Shown one piece after another: positions 7,284 to 7,488 of a stretch of DNA of 7,488 bases. Location of the stretch: the NCBI GenBank assembly GCA_015491705.1, contig WFVK01000093.1, forward strand, positions 1-7,488, given 5' to 3'. The stretch's first letter is position 1, and each line of letters opens with the position of its first letter. The DNA comes from Nitrospirota bacterium (GTDB lineage: Bacteria; Nitrospirota; Thermodesulfovibrionia; UBA6902). Below the pieces are notes generated by a model. The model worked only from the letters and a program-made list of their open reading frames with translations. It was not told the DNA's origin and did no database searches. A program made the translations under genes and the position numbers.

Positions 7284-7488
7284 ATGTCTGAATCGGATAA
7301 GGATACATTCACGGCAGGTGAGAAAGACAATAACGGCCCGGTGGCTGCAGCAAGGAAGAAGGAGTTCAAAAAGGAACTGATGAACATATTCAGAAAATTC
7401 GGTTATCTGGAAGAAAAGAAAGACTATGAAATAAGAATCAGAACAACATCAGGCAACATAGCATGGATTAATATCAGGGGGATAGAAA
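7284..7488 (+). CDS. Small hypothetical protein with RTTSGNIAWINI block (paralog 2), 3'-truncated by window edge
   Basis: The ATG at 7284 is preceded by GGGAG (7270-7274) at a suitable 9-nt spacing. Sixty-eight codons are visible and the frame is still open at the right edge. The N-terminus (MSESDKDTFTAGEKDNNG) is acidic and polar and unlike paralog 1. From RKKEFKKEL onward the two match closely, through IFRKFGYL, KDYEIRIRTTSGN and IAWINI. Many synonymous differences separate the copies, so the duplication is old and the protein sequence has been kept by selection. The function is unknown. It begins only 32 nt after the terminator, so its expression depends on read-through or on a promoter that I cannot identify with confidence. 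Confidence 0.8.
   Translation, partial: MSESDKDTFTAGEKDNNGPVAAARKKEFKKELMNIFRKFGYLEEKKDYEIRIRTTSGNIAWINIRGIE

Overview
The window looks like a chromosomal piece of a Gram-negative, probably anaerobic bacterium. The genes are Sec-exported or lipid-anchored binding proteins, a sigma-54-type two-component system and an ArsS-like radical SAM protein. Roughly half-GC composition combined with heavy use of AGG/AGA (Arg) and ATA (Ile) codons reminds me of Nitrospirota (Thermodesulfovibrio-type) or deltaproteobacterial lineages. This is an impression from codon use, not a placement. All real genes lie on the plus strand.

Region A (3-4753) reads as one operon. It holds the 3' part of an M29-family metalloaminopeptidase, a PhnD-like substrate-binding lipoprotein, a membrane histidine kinase with a periplasmic sensor domain, and an NtrC-type response regulator (receiver, sigma-54 AAA+ and Fis-type HTH). 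The first two junctions are ATGA overlaps; the kinase-regulator gap is 46 nt. No PhnC or PhnE transporter subunit is present, so the PhnD-like protein is more likely a sensory partner of the kinase than part of a transporter.

Region B (4754-4940) is a regulatory gap. It contains a near-consensus sigma-54 promoter (TGGCAT-N5-TTGCA, 4845-4860). About 85-105 bp upstream of the predicted start are two TCA-N5-TGA inverted repeats exactly 20 bp apart, where an NtrC-type activator would be expected to bind. The simplest reading is that the regulator encoded just upstream drives the next transcription unit.

Region C (4941-6850) is that unit: an exported amino-acid-type (SBP_bac_3) binding protein with a very strong tandem ribosome binding site, a strong 13-14 bp RNA hairpin, and a radical SAM/Cys-rich protein of the ArsS family. 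No permease, ATPase or arsM is visible.

Region D (6851-7488) holds two tandem paralogous small proteins of unknown family that share a C-terminal block ending RTTSGNIAWINI. A textbook Rho-independent terminator lies between them, and the second gene runs off the window.

Working model (inference): a periplasmic ligand is captured by the PhnD-like lipoprotein and/or the kinase's Cache-like domain. The kinase phosphorylates the NtrC-type regulator, which activates the sigma-54 promoter for the binding protein and the radical SAM enzyme. The ligand and the enzyme's substrate cannot be read from the sequence.
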